Shown here one piece after another: positions 25,875-33,056 of a stretch of 33,537 nucleotides of DNA (its first letter is position 1; each line of letters starts with the position of its first letter). The notes beneath the pieces are model-generated. The model was given only the letters and a program-made list of their open reading frames with translations. It had not been told where the DNA came from and ran no database searches. The position numbers were made by a program, and so were the translations under genes. This DNA comes from Spirochaetaceae bacterium (lineage in GTDB: Bacteria; Spirochaetota; Spirochaetia; DSM-2461): the NCBI GenBank assembly GCA_029210985.1, contig JARGFR010000014.1, positions 1 through 33,537 of the forward strand, given 5' to 3'.

Positions 25875-25894
25875 GATAGGAGCAAGTTTACGGG

Positions 25895-26104
25895 ATGATC
25901 AAAGTCAGTCTACCGGGGAAAACAGAACGGCATGTCCTTCTAAATCCACACCTTATCGAATACGCCGAGGATGCGGGAGAAGGCAGGACTGCGCTGCTGT
26001 TGACCACCGGCAAAAGGTTCGTCGTCACGGAAACATCAGACGAAATCCGAGCCCTGATTATCGCGTACAGACGGGAAATCGGCTTTCCCGCCCAAGAGGA
26101 GTAG
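25895..26104 (+). CDS. flbD: FlbD family protein
   Basis: A 69-residue protein with the FlbD pattern: MIKVSLPGK, LNPHLIEYAEDA, LLTTGKRFVVTETSDEI and a final helix IIAYRREIGF. The FlbD name is also used for an unrelated Caulobacter regulator; this is the small Firmicute/spirochaete type found between flgE and motA. Its role in motility is not well defined. It is only 3 bases from motA, with overlapping expression signals (GAGGAGTAG). Confidence 0.9.
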   Translation: MIKVSLPGKTERHVLLNPHLIEYAEDAGEGRTALLLTTGKRFVVTETSDEIRALIIAYRREIGFPAQEE

Positions 26105-26107
26105 ACT

Positions 26108-26887
26108 GTGGATATTGCAACTTTAGGCGGAATCGGCGGTGGTCTCATCCTCATCATTTCGGCCTTTGTCATTGCCGGTAACAACATCATGGGTCTGGTG
26201 GATCCCACCTCACTGATTGTCGTTATTTTCGGATCCTTCGCCGGCGTGTTGGCCGCCAGTCCGATGGCACGGGCTTTGGGCTTTATGAAATACTTGAATA
26301 TCGCCATGCGTGTTCCGGTTTTTCAGAACAAGATGGAGCTCATTACCCAACTCGTCCAGTTTGCGGACAATGCCCGTAAAGAAGGCCTTCTGTCCCTGGA
26401 CGATTCGCTGAACGAAGTGGAGGACGATTTTCTCAGGGGCGGTCTGCGCCTTGTTGTGGACGGTACGGATCCGGATGTGATTAAACGAATTTTGTATACC
26501 AACCTGGATCAGGTGGAAAGTCGTCATGAGAACGGCATCGGACTTTTTGAGAAGTGGGCGAAGCTGGCCCCGGCGTTCGGAATGATCGGTACGCTGCTCG
26601 GTCTGATCGGAATGATGTCCAACCTGGAGGATACCTCGTCCATCGGACCGAACATGGCGGTAGCTCTGGTCACCACGCTTTACGGGTCCATATTCGCCAA
26701 CCTGATTCTCTCGCCCATTCAATTCAAGCTGGAAGATCGACATAAAGAAGAGATGCAGATCAAAGAAATCATGGTCCAGGGCATCCTTTCGATTCAAAGC
26801 GGAGATAATCCGCGAATTCTGGAAGACAAGCTTTTGACGTTCCTCCCGCCAGATGAACGGCCGGCTCAGAGCGCCGCCGGGGAATAA
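26108..26887 (+). CDS. motA: Flagellar motor stator protein MotA
   Basis: MotA and MotB form the ion-driven stator. It has 259 residues and four membrane helices; the first pair is at about 7-48 (LGGIGGGLILIISAFVIAG, SLIVVIFGSFAGVLAA) and the later pair includes KLAPAFGMIGTLLGLIGMM and the segment with ALVTTLYGSIFANLILSP. The cytoplasmic loop between pairs carries the charges that face FliG. It starts at GTG 26108 with GAGGAG upstream. Whether protons or sodium drive it cannot be read from the sequence. Confidence 0.96.
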   Translation: MDIATLGGIGGGLILIISAFVIAGNNIMGLVDPTSLIVVIFGSFAGVLAASPMARALGFMKYLNIAMRVPVFQNKMELITQLVQFADNARKEGLLSLDDSLNEVEDDFLRGGLRLVVDGTDPDVIKRILYTNLDQVESRHENGIGLFEKWAKLAPAFGMIGTLLGLIGMMSNLEDTSSIGPNMAVALVTTLYGSIFANLILSPIQFKLEDRHKEEMQIKEIMVQGILSIQSGDNPRILEDKLLTFLPPDERPAQSAAGE

Positions 26888-26890
26888 CGT

Positions 26891-27634
26891 ATGTCCGACG
26901 AAGATGGAAGGAAGAAAAAGAGCAAACGTGGCGGCGGTGCCGATGATTGGCTGACAACGTATGCTGATATGGTGACTCTGCTGCTGACATTCTTCGTCCT
27001 CCTGATGAATCCGGACAACCCCATCGACAGTCAGCGGATCGAATTGATCATGCAGGCTTTCCAAGGACTCGGTCCGCTGAGGGGCGGCAATACACTCTCG
27101 GAAGGAATTCTGGCGGAATTGGGGAATGATGTGGCGTCCATGCCGTCAATATCCAGGGGCAACAGGCTGAATGAGGCCAGGAAAAAGGCGATTAGCGAAT
27201 TCCAGCCCGAAATACAGAATCGGTTTGTTAAAATCAAGGAAGACGAGAGAGGTCTTGTCATCAGTCTGGCGGGAGACATTCTGTTTAAACGCGCCAGTGC
27301 CGAAGTGGATCTGGAACGGTCGCGAAGCGCACTGCAGAAGTTGGCCAGATTTCTGGAATCTGAAGAGCTGCGGGACAGGACGATCAGGCTGGAGGGGCAT
27401 ACCGATTCCTCCCCGACCGATCCTAACGGTCCTTGGCCGACGAATTGGGAACTGTCTTCGGCCAGATCGGCGGCCGTTCTGCACTATCTGGTAGACTATG
27501 GAGCCGGAGAAGAACGCTTCCAGGTGGCCGGATATGCCGATACGGTCAAATTGAAAGACCCGGAGCTCACCGAAGACGATAGGGCCGAAAATCGTCGAGT
27601 GGACATTGTCATACTTAAGGAGGCCCATGAATGA
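26891..27634 (+). CDS. motB: Flagellar motor stator protein MotB
   Basis: MotB anchors the stator to peptidoglycan. It has 247 residues: a basic cytoplasmic tail, one membrane helix (YADMVTLLLTFFVLLM, about 24-39) with the ion-carrying aspartate D26, a plug/linker region, and a C-terminal OmpA-like domain with LEGHTDSSP and NWELSSARSAAVL and a final DRAENRRVDIVIL. It follows motA by 3 bases. The last codons contain AAGGAGG, which may serve as ribosome site for a small ORF that starts at 27631. Confidence 0.96.
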   Translation: MSDEDGRKKKSKRGGGADDWLTTYADMVTLLLTFFVLLMNPDNPIDSQRIELIMQAFQGLGPLRGGNTLSEGILAELGNDVASMPSISRGNRLNEARKKAISEFQPEIQNRFVKIKEDERGLVISLAGDILFKRASAEVDLERSRSALQKLARFLESEELRDRTIRLEGHTDSSPTDPNGPWPTNWELSSARSAAVLHYLVDYGAGEERFQVAGYADTVKLKDPELTEDDRAENRRVDIVILKEAHE

Positions 27635-27723
27635 AACCCAGCAATGAGCAAGGGGCTGGCGCGCTTAATGATTTTCTGGTAAAATTTTGTCGACATCAAG
27701 GGAGGGTGATGTCCTATGTCTGA
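27631..27723 (+). CDS. Candidate small protein between motB and fliL (30 residues)
   Basis: ATG 27631 starts inside the motB stop region (ATGAATGA) and has AAGGAGG at 27617-27623, seven bases upstream, an ideal ribosome site. The frame runs 30 codons (MKPSNEQGAGALNDFLVKF...) to TGA 27721-27723, overlapping the fliL start at 27716 in another frame. No homology or domain is recognised and there is no membrane segment. It could be a real microprotein, a translational-coupling leader for fliL, or chance. The AAGGAGG also encodes the motB residues Lys-Glu-Ala. Confidence 0.35.
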   Translation: MKPSNEQGAGALNDFLVKFCRHQGRVMSYV

Positions 27724-28282
27724 TGAGGATCTCGAACTCGGTAATGCAATCGAAGCAGATTCGGCCGAAGCGATCGAGGAACCGAAGAAACGCAAGGTTT
27801 TTTCAGATCGTATGGCCAAGGTTCTCATGTTCGTGGCCATCGGCATCGTTGCACTTTTGGTCAGTGTCACCGTCAGTTTTTTAACATACCGGTTTATGGA
27901 CAGAGGAAACCGTTCCCGACAATTTCCGGTTCTGTCGGAAGAATATTCCACCGAAGTGCCGGAATATGAAATATGGACATTTCTGGCTGACGATGGGTAC
28001 GACCTGAGAACCCAAACCGCGGATGCGGAAAGGTACACCGTCTCGGCGAAGATTAAGCTTGGTTACGATGAGATGAAATACAAAGATCTCGGGGATGAAC
28101 TGACAAGCAAGAATGATGCGGTGATGGATACCATTCGCTTCTACTTCAGCCAGAGAACGCGGTCCCAATTGTCGGATGAAAGTGTCGTGAAGGCCGAATT
28201 GATGAGTAAGATCAACAGCCTTCTGTCGAGGGGAGAGATTGAACAGGTCTGGTTCCTCCAATACCAGATCATCGGCTTATAG
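27716..28282 (+). CDS. fliL: Flagellar basal body-associated protein FliL
   Basis: FliL surrounds the stator at the membrane and raises motor output. It has 188 residues: an acidic N-terminal tail, one membrane helix at about 34-57 (AKVLMFVAIGIVALLVSVTVS), and a periplasmic stomatin/SPFH-like domain (YTVSAKIKLGYDEM ... MDTIRFYFSQRT ... LMSKINSLL). GGGAGGG about ten bases before ATG 27716 is its own ribosome site. The gene lies between the stator and switch genes, as in other spirochaetes. Confidence 0.92.
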   Translation: MSDEDLELGNAIEADSAEAIEEPKKRKVFSDRMAKVLMFVAIGIVALLVSVTVSFLTYRFMDRGNRSRQFPVLSEEYSTEVPEYEIWTFLADDGYDLRTQTADAERYTVSAKIKLGYDEMKYKDLGDELTSKNDAVMDTIRFYFSQRTRSQLSDESVVKAELMSKINSLLSRGEIEQVWFLQYQIIGL

Positions 28283-28299
28283 GCCGATCGGAGTGGAAT

Positions 28300-29328
28300 G
28301 TGACGGAAGTCCTATCCCAGGATGAAATTGATCAGCTACTCACAGCAATAAGCTCCGGGGACGCGGAGACGGAAGATACTCGGCAAGTTGCCGAGCGGAA
28401 AAACATTCGTATCTGGGATTTCCGACGTCCGGATAAGTTCTCCAAGGAACAGATCCGTACTGTCTCGTTTATGCATGAAACATTCGCCCGTCTGACCACC
28501 ACCAGTCTGGCGGCTCAACTCCGATCCATGGTTCATGTCCATGTGGCTTCAGTTGATCAGCTCACATATGAGGAATTTTTGCGATCCATCCCATCGCCGA
28601 CGGCATTGGCGGTGATCAATATGGATCCTCTGACCGGTTCGGCCATTTTGGAGATTGATCCGGCCATCACGTTTACGATTATCGACAGGCTTTTCGGCGG
28701 CCCCGGCGAGGGAGCCAAAATCAACAGAGAACTCTCAGAGATTGAACGGGCGGTGATGGAGTCCATCATCGTCAGAATTCTCGGCAATATGCGTGAGGCC
28801 TGGAGTCAGGTGATCGACCTTCGGCCCCGGCTCGGACAAATAGAAACAAATCCACAGTTCGTTCAGATCGTACCGCCGACTGAAATGGTGGTATTGGTTA
28901 CGTTGGAGACAAAAGTGGAGGAAGTGGAAGGGATGATGAACTTCTGCATACCTTATCTGACAATTGAGCCGATCATTTCGAAACTTTCCGCTCAGTATTG
29001 GTATTCCTCGGTTCGCCGGGGTGCCACGACCGAAAATCTGAATGTGCTGAGGGAAAGATTGGCGGGGATAGAAGTGCCCTTGGTAGCCGAAGTGGGCAAT
29101 ATCACATTGGCCATGAGAGAAGTCATGTCACTTCAGCCCGGGAACGTCATCAGGCTTTCGGGAACCCGGGTAGGGGATCCAATGGTACTGAAACTCGGCA
29201 ACAGGCCGAAATTTGAAAGTCGACCGGGTGTGGTCGGCAAGAAGATCGCCGTTCAGGTGACACGAAAGATAGAAGATATCGAGGAAAACGAGTTCGAAGA
29301 ACTCGTGACCGAAGGAGACGAAGAATGA
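28300..29328 (+). CDS. fliM: Flagellar motor switch protein FliM
   Basis: FliM is the C-ring subunit that binds phosphorylated CheY. It has 342 residues. The N-terminal CheY-binding peptide LSQDEIDQLL is at residues 5-14, the CheC-like middle domain includes NIRIWDFRRPDKFSKEQIR and the FliG-contact region, and the C-terminal SpoA domain has MSLQPGNVIRLSGTRVGDPMVLKLGNRPKFESRPGVVG. GTG 28300 has GGAG six bases upstream. It overlaps the next gene by ATGA. Confidence 0.96.
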   Translation: MTEVLSQDEIDQLLTAISSGDAETEDTRQVAERKNIRIWDFRRPDKFSKEQIRTVSFMHETFARLTTTSLAAQLRSMVHVHVASVDQLTYEEFLRSIPSPTALAVINMDPLTGSAILEIDPAITFTIIDRLFGGPGEGAKINRELSEIERAVMESIIVRILGNMREAWSQVIDLRPRLGQIETNPQFVQIVPPTEMVVLVTLETKVEEVEGMMNFCIPYLTIEPIISKLSAQYWYSSVRRGATTENLNVLRERLAGIEVPLVAEVGNITLAMREVMSLQPGNVIRLSGTRVGDPMVLKLGNRPKFESRPGVVGKKIAVQVTRKIEDIEENEFEELVTEGDEE

Positions 29329-30461
29329 GTGACGGCTCCCTCTCTCAAGATGAAATTGACGCATTGTTGATGGGTGATGCGCCGTCGGAAACTCCGGCGT
29401 CGCCGGCCGGCGGCGGTGCCGTTCTCAGTGAAGCGGAGAAGAATGCTCTTCTCGGTCTCCTGGGTGAAATTACCGGATCCCAGAGCGCCACGCTGTCGGG
29501 CATTATGGTGAAAAGCGTCACGGTCGGAGCGCCGCGGATTGACGCGGTGGGCCGGGAGCAGTTTCTCTCCGAACTCCCCGACGAAGTCGTAGAGATTAAG
29601 ATCGATTATAAAAGCGGCATGACCGGGCCGCATATGTATGTGCTCAGAGGCGATGACGCGCTGAAAATCGCGGCGCCTATGATCGGACAGGACGACCTGG
29701 AGCTCGACGGTACGACCATCAGCGCCGTCAGTGAGGCAATGAGCCAGATCACCGGCGCCTCGGTCACGACAATCGGAGACAAAGTCGGAGAAACCATTCT
29801 CACCGAGTCTCCGGAGGGACAGAGTGTACCCAAGGCCATGCTTGGGCTTCCCGGGGATAAATTTGTCCAGATTACCTACGATCTCCAGATTGAGGGTCAG
29901 GGCAGCCTGAAGCTCTATGAGCTCTTTGATTTGAATATCATTCGGACAATTGCCAGTAAACTCGGCGTATCACCGGCCGCAGCCGGACCCAATCAGTCGA
30001 TGAATACCGGTATGGGCAACATGGGTGGAGGCGGAATGGGTCAAGCCCAGGTCCAGTCGCAAATGAATCAGTCTATGGGCGGGTTTCAGCAGATGCCGCC
30101 GGGAATGGGTGCTCCCATGATGGGCGGTTACGGCGGACAGCCCGCGCCTAACGTGCAGGGAATACAGCTGCCGGAACTCTCTCCGACAATCAGTGCGGGG
30201 GAACAGCGCAACATCGGTCTGCTTATGGATGTTTCCATGGAGCTCACTGTTGAGCTGGGGCGGACAAAATGGAAGATCAAAGACATTCTCGGAATGGGTG
30301 AGGGAACGATTATTGAGCTGGATAAGCTGGCTGGTGAACCAGTTGATATTTTGGTGAACAACAACCTTATTGCCCGTGGAGAAGTTGTTGTTATCGATGA
30401 GAACTTCGGAGTTCGGGTGACGGAAATCGTCTCGACGATCGATAGGATGTCCGAACGATGA
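29325..30461 (+). CDS. fliY: Flagellar motor switch protein FliN, long FliY form
   Basis: A C-ring component of 378 residues. An N-terminal LSQDEIDALLMG peptide like that of FliM is followed by a CheC/FliY domain (about 35-215), a methionine-, glycine- and glutamine-rich linker (about 220-272), and a C-terminal SpoA (FliN) domain (MELTVELGRTKWKIKDILGM, PVDILVNNNLIARGEVVVIDENFGVRVTEI). The asparagines of the two ExxN phosphatase motifs are not present (E48-I-T-G51; E137-A-M-S140), so CheY-P phosphatase activity is doubtful. Annotators may call it fliN. It overlaps fliM by ATGA. Confidence 0.93.
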   Translation: MSDGSLSQDEIDALLMGDAPSETPASPAGGGAVLSEAEKNALLGLLGEITGSQSATLSGIMVKSVTVGAPRIDAVGREQFLSELPDEVVEIKIDYKSGMTGPHMYVLRGDDALKIAAPMIGQDDLELDGTTISAVSEAMSQITGASVTTIGDKVGETILTESPEGQSVPKAMLGLPGDKFVQITYDLQIEGQGSLKLYELFDLNIIRTIASKLGVSPAAAGPNQSMNTGMGNMGGGGMGQAQVQSQMNQSMGGFQQMPPGMGAPMMGGYGGQPAPNVQGIQLPELSPTISAGEQRNIGLLMDVSMELTVELGRTKWKIKDILGMGEGTIIELDKLAGEPVDILVNNNLIARGEVVVIDENFGVRVTEIVSTIDRMSER

Positions 30462-30512
30462 AGCGATAAGGGGGTCGACGTTCGTCGGGGAAGGACGGAC
30501 GCCGATCAAACT

Positions 30513-30520
30513 GGGAGGGG
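30513..30520 (+). promoter_or_regulatory. Ribosome binding site that decides the fliO start
   Basis: GGGAGGGG lies four bases before CTG 30525 and sixteen bases before the next in-frame candidate, GTG 30537. This spacing supports the CTG start. Confidence 0.6.
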
Positions 30521-30524
30521 ACAA

Positions 30525-31166
30525 CTGAAGACTCTTGTGCTGACGCTTGTCGTACTGTTCGCCGGATTTATCACCGGTGCGCAAGAGACGGGCGACGGGA
30601 ATACCGCGACAGATCCGCCGGCCTCCCGGCCGGCGGAAACAGAATTACTCCTTGATGATGCCGGGACCCAGGCCCAAGGCGGCGAGGACGCTCCTGCGGC
30701 GGAGCTTCCGGGGATAGGATTCGGCGATTTTGCCCGGATGCTGTTGGTATTGGGCTTTGTCATTGCCCTTATCTACGCCTTCGTCTGGATGCTCAAAAGA
30801 TTTTCAGGAACAAAACCGGAAGCTGAGGATTTAATCAAACTCCATTCCACGCGCCCTCTCAAAGGGGACGCGGCTCTTCATCTGGTTGAAATCGGAAACA
30901 GAATGTTTCTGGTCGGGAGCGGCGGGGGAACTCTGAATCTCATTTCGGAGATTGACGATAAGGAATCGATGGATGAAATTCGGCTTGCGGCATCACAGAG
31001 TCCCGAGCCGATTTCCGGCGGTTTTGCCAGGATGTTCAAGGACCGATTCGGTTCCGGACCGTCCAATTCCACTCCAGCCGAGAAGAACAACTCACCATCT
31101 CAGCCCCGGGATGACGATCCCGCCTCTTACCTGCGAAAGCAAAGGGAACGGTTGAAAGACTTATGA
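30525..31166 (+). CDS. fliO: Flagellar biosynthesis protein FliO (FliZ-like), probable CTG start
   Basis: FliO helps assemble the FliP/Q/R export gate. From CTG 30525 it has 213 residues and begins MKTLVLTLVVLFAGFITGA, a textbook signal peptide. GTG 30537 would remove the positive charge and lies too far from the GGGAGGGG site. A polar periplasmic stretch follows, then a membrane helix (MLLVLGFVIALIYAFVWML, about 68-86) and a cytoplasmic FliO domain (LKGDAALHLVEIGNRMFLVGSGGGTLNLI). The last third is polar. Spirochaete annotations often call this gene fliZ. It overlaps fliP by ATGA. Confidence 0.88.
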   Translation: MKTLVLTLVVLFAGFITGAQETGDGNTATDPPASRPAETELLLDDAGTQAQGGEDAPAAELPGIGFGDFARMLLVLGFVIALIYAFVWMLKRFSGTKPEAEDLIKLHSTRPLKGDAALHLVEIGNRMFLVGSGGGTLNLISEIDDKESMDEIRLAASQSPEPISGGFARMFKDRFGSGPSNSTPAEKNNSPSQPRDDDPASYLRKQRERLKDL

Positions 31167-31978
31167 GCCGACGTCTGGCGAAAACGGTCGTATTGGTTCT
31201 CTTCTTCGGACTCGCGGCGGTGACGGGTGTCTATGCACAGGCCGACGCCCCGGCACCCGGGGAGGGCGGTCAGGGCTTAGGTGAAGTGCAGACTTTACCC
31301 ATCCCATTCGTCGACCTCACTTTGAGGGAACAGGGGTCCAATCAGGAAACCGCATTGTCCATACAGCTGCTTCTGCTGCTGACAATCATCAGTCTCTCAC
31401 CGACATTGATTGTCCTGATGACCAGTTTTCTGCGGATTGCCATCGTGCTCGATTTTGTGAAGCGGGCCTTGTCCCTTCAGCAGGTGCCGCCCAATTCCGT
31501 CCTGATGGGAATCGCCCTGTTTCTCACACTCTTCATCATGTTTCCCACCTTCAACGAGGTTTATGAAGAGGCCTTCGTCCCGTTCTCCGAAGGCGAACTG
31601 GACACCCGCGGGCTCTATGATAATGCGGCGGCTCCGATACGGTATTTCATGTACCGGCAAATGTCCGACAACACGGAAAATATTACGTTGTTCATGAATC
31701 TCACGGGACTGGCAAAACCTGAGACGTTTGCGGATGTTCCGACTTACGTACTGGTTCCGGCCTTTGTCCTTCATGAGCTGACTGTCGCATTTCGTATCGG
31801 AATCTATCTCTATGTACCGTTCATCATTATCGACATGGTGGTGGCATCCGTATTGATGTCCATGGGTATGATCATGCTGCCGCCGGTGATGATTTCGATG
31901 CCGTTCAAGTTGATTTTATTCGTGCTGGTGGATGGATGGACACTGCTGGTACGGCAGATTGTCATGAGTTTCAGTTAA
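31163..31978 (+). CDS. fliP: Flagellar export gate protein FliP
   Basis: FliP pentamers form the core of the flagellar type III export gate. It has 271 residues: a signal peptide ending near VYA (about 25), then membrane helices with SLSPTLIVLMTSFLRIAIVL, QQVPPNSVLMGIALFLTLFIM, a periplasmic loop, and VPAFVLHELTVAFRIG and MVVASVLMSMGMIMLPPVMIS, all highly conserved. Its start overlaps the fliO stop. Confidence 0.97.
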   Translation: MSRRLAKTVVLVLFFGLAAVTGVYAQADAPAPGEGGQGLGEVQTLPIPFVDLTLREQGSNQETALSIQLLLLLTIISLSPTLIVLMTSFLRIAIVLDFVKRALSLQQVPPNSVLMGIALFLTLFIMFPTFNEVYEEAFVPFSEGELDTRGLYDNAAAPIRYFMYRQMSDNTENITLFMNLTGLAKPETFADVPTYVLVPAFVLHELTVAFRIGIYLYVPFIIIDMVVASVLMSMGMIMLPPVMISMPFKLILFVLVDGWTLLVRQIVMSFS

Positions 31979-31992
31979 GAGGGGGTTGAGAT

Positions 31993-32262
31993 ATGGATTT
32001 AGGTTCTGTTGTCGAGCTAATGAGATCCGCGGTTATCACCATTCTCATCGTCGCCTCGCCGGTTCTCCTTGTCGCTATGGGAGTGGGCCTTATTGTCTCC
32101 ATTATTCAGGCGACGACGAGTATTCAGGATCAGACCCTCACTTTCGTACCGAAGATACTGGCGATACTGGGCGTCCTGGCTGCGCTGTTCGGATGGATGA
32201 TTACTCGATTGACGATGTTCACCACAATCATATTCGAACGGATCCCGGACTTGGCCGGATGA
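31993..32262 (+). CDS. fliQ: Flagellar export gate protein FliQ
   Basis: FliQ is a small export-gate protein with two membrane helices. The 89 residues include VVELMRSAVITILIVASPVLLVA and SIIQATTSIQDQTLTFVPKILAI, the FliQ signature. GAGGGGG precedes ATG 31993. The stop overlaps the fliR start (ATGATG). A longer frame open from 31986 belongs to fliR's reading frame and does not represent a gene here. Confidence 0.95.
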   Translation: MDLGSVVELMRSAVITILIVASPVLLVAMGVGLIVSIIQATTSIQDQTLTFVPKILAILGVLAALFGWMITRLTMFTTIIFERIPDLAG

Positions 32263-33056
32263 TGGATTGGGCGGGTCTGATTGACGGCGCGAGGCTCTTC
32301 CTCGTTGTCTTTGCCAGAGTGGTTGCGCTGTTGAGGACCGCCCCGCTCACCTCGTCATCGGCTATCCCTCCCATCGCCAGAGGCTCATTGTCTTTCTTTA
32401 CAGCGGTCATCTTCACCTCGTTTGTCGGAGACTCTTACGGCGATCTGCCGGAAGCGGGTCTGGGTTACGCCATGGTGGTGATCGCCGAAGTTCTCCTTGG
32501 AATCATCATGGGGCTCTTTCTTCAGCTTGTTTTCGCTATTTTCCAAACCGCGGGTCAGCTGTTCTCCTTTCAAATGGGTTTCGGCGCTTCCCAGGTTTTC
32601 GATCCCCTGGCCCAGGTGGAGATTCCCCTGATCGGTCAATTCCTGAACCTCATCGGTCTGGCGGTTTTTCTCTCGGTTGCGGGGATGCAGCGCCTGTTCC
32701 TGTTGGGACTGGCCGGATCTTTCCGGGTGATGAAGGGAACGGATTTCCTTGCCGCGGGGCCCTTTCTGAAAGAAACTTTCATCAAGGCCATCGGTGGTCT
32801 TTTTGAACAGTCTCTGGTTCTGGCCTCACCCATCCTGGGTACCCTTCTTCTCATCTCCGTCACAATGGGGCTTTTGGCGAAAGCGGCCCCGCAGATGAAT
32901 CTGCTGATGGTGGGTTTCCCCATACAGATCGCCGTCGGTTTTATCATTATGATGGTCGCGACACCGTTTCTGGCCGAGAAGATGTCCCAGCTTGTGGACA
33001 TGGGGTTCGGTCTCATCGAAACCTATTTGCTGGCCACTCAGGGAGCTCTGCCATGA
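32259..33056 (+). CDS. fliR: Flagellar export gate protein FliR
   Basis: FliR completes the FliPQR gate. From ATG 32259 (or 32262) it has 265 residues with about six membrane helices. Family features are FARVVALLRTAPLTSS near the N-terminus, GFGASQVFDPLAQVEIPLIGQFLNLIG, GLLAKAAPQMNLLMVGFPIQI and a final helix before the flhB overlap. The start uses the ATGA overlap with fliQ. It overlaps flhB by ATGA at 33053. Confidence 0.95.
   Translation: MMDWAGLIDGARLFLVVFARVVALLRTAPLTSSSAIPPIARGSLSFFTAVIFTSFVGDSYGDLPEAGLGYAMVVIAEVLLGIIMGLFLQLVFAIFQTAGQLFSFQMGFGASQVFDPLAQVEIPLIGQFLNLIGLAVFLSVAGMQRLFLLGLAGSFRVMKGTDFLAAGPFLKETFIKAIGGLFEQSLVLASPILGTLLLISVTMGLLAKAAPQMNLLMVGFPIQIAVGFIIMMVATPFLAEKMSQLVDMGFGLIETYLLATQGALP

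Noticed and set aside
30462-30524. Hairpin in the fliY-fliO gap
   Set aside because: Only a 4-bp CGAC/GTCG stem around GTTC; too weak to report.
31986-32258. N-terminal extension of fliR covering fliQ
   Set aside because: The frame is open but its sequence is unlike any FliR, and fliQ is clearly coded in another frame. FliR similarity begins at ATG 32259.
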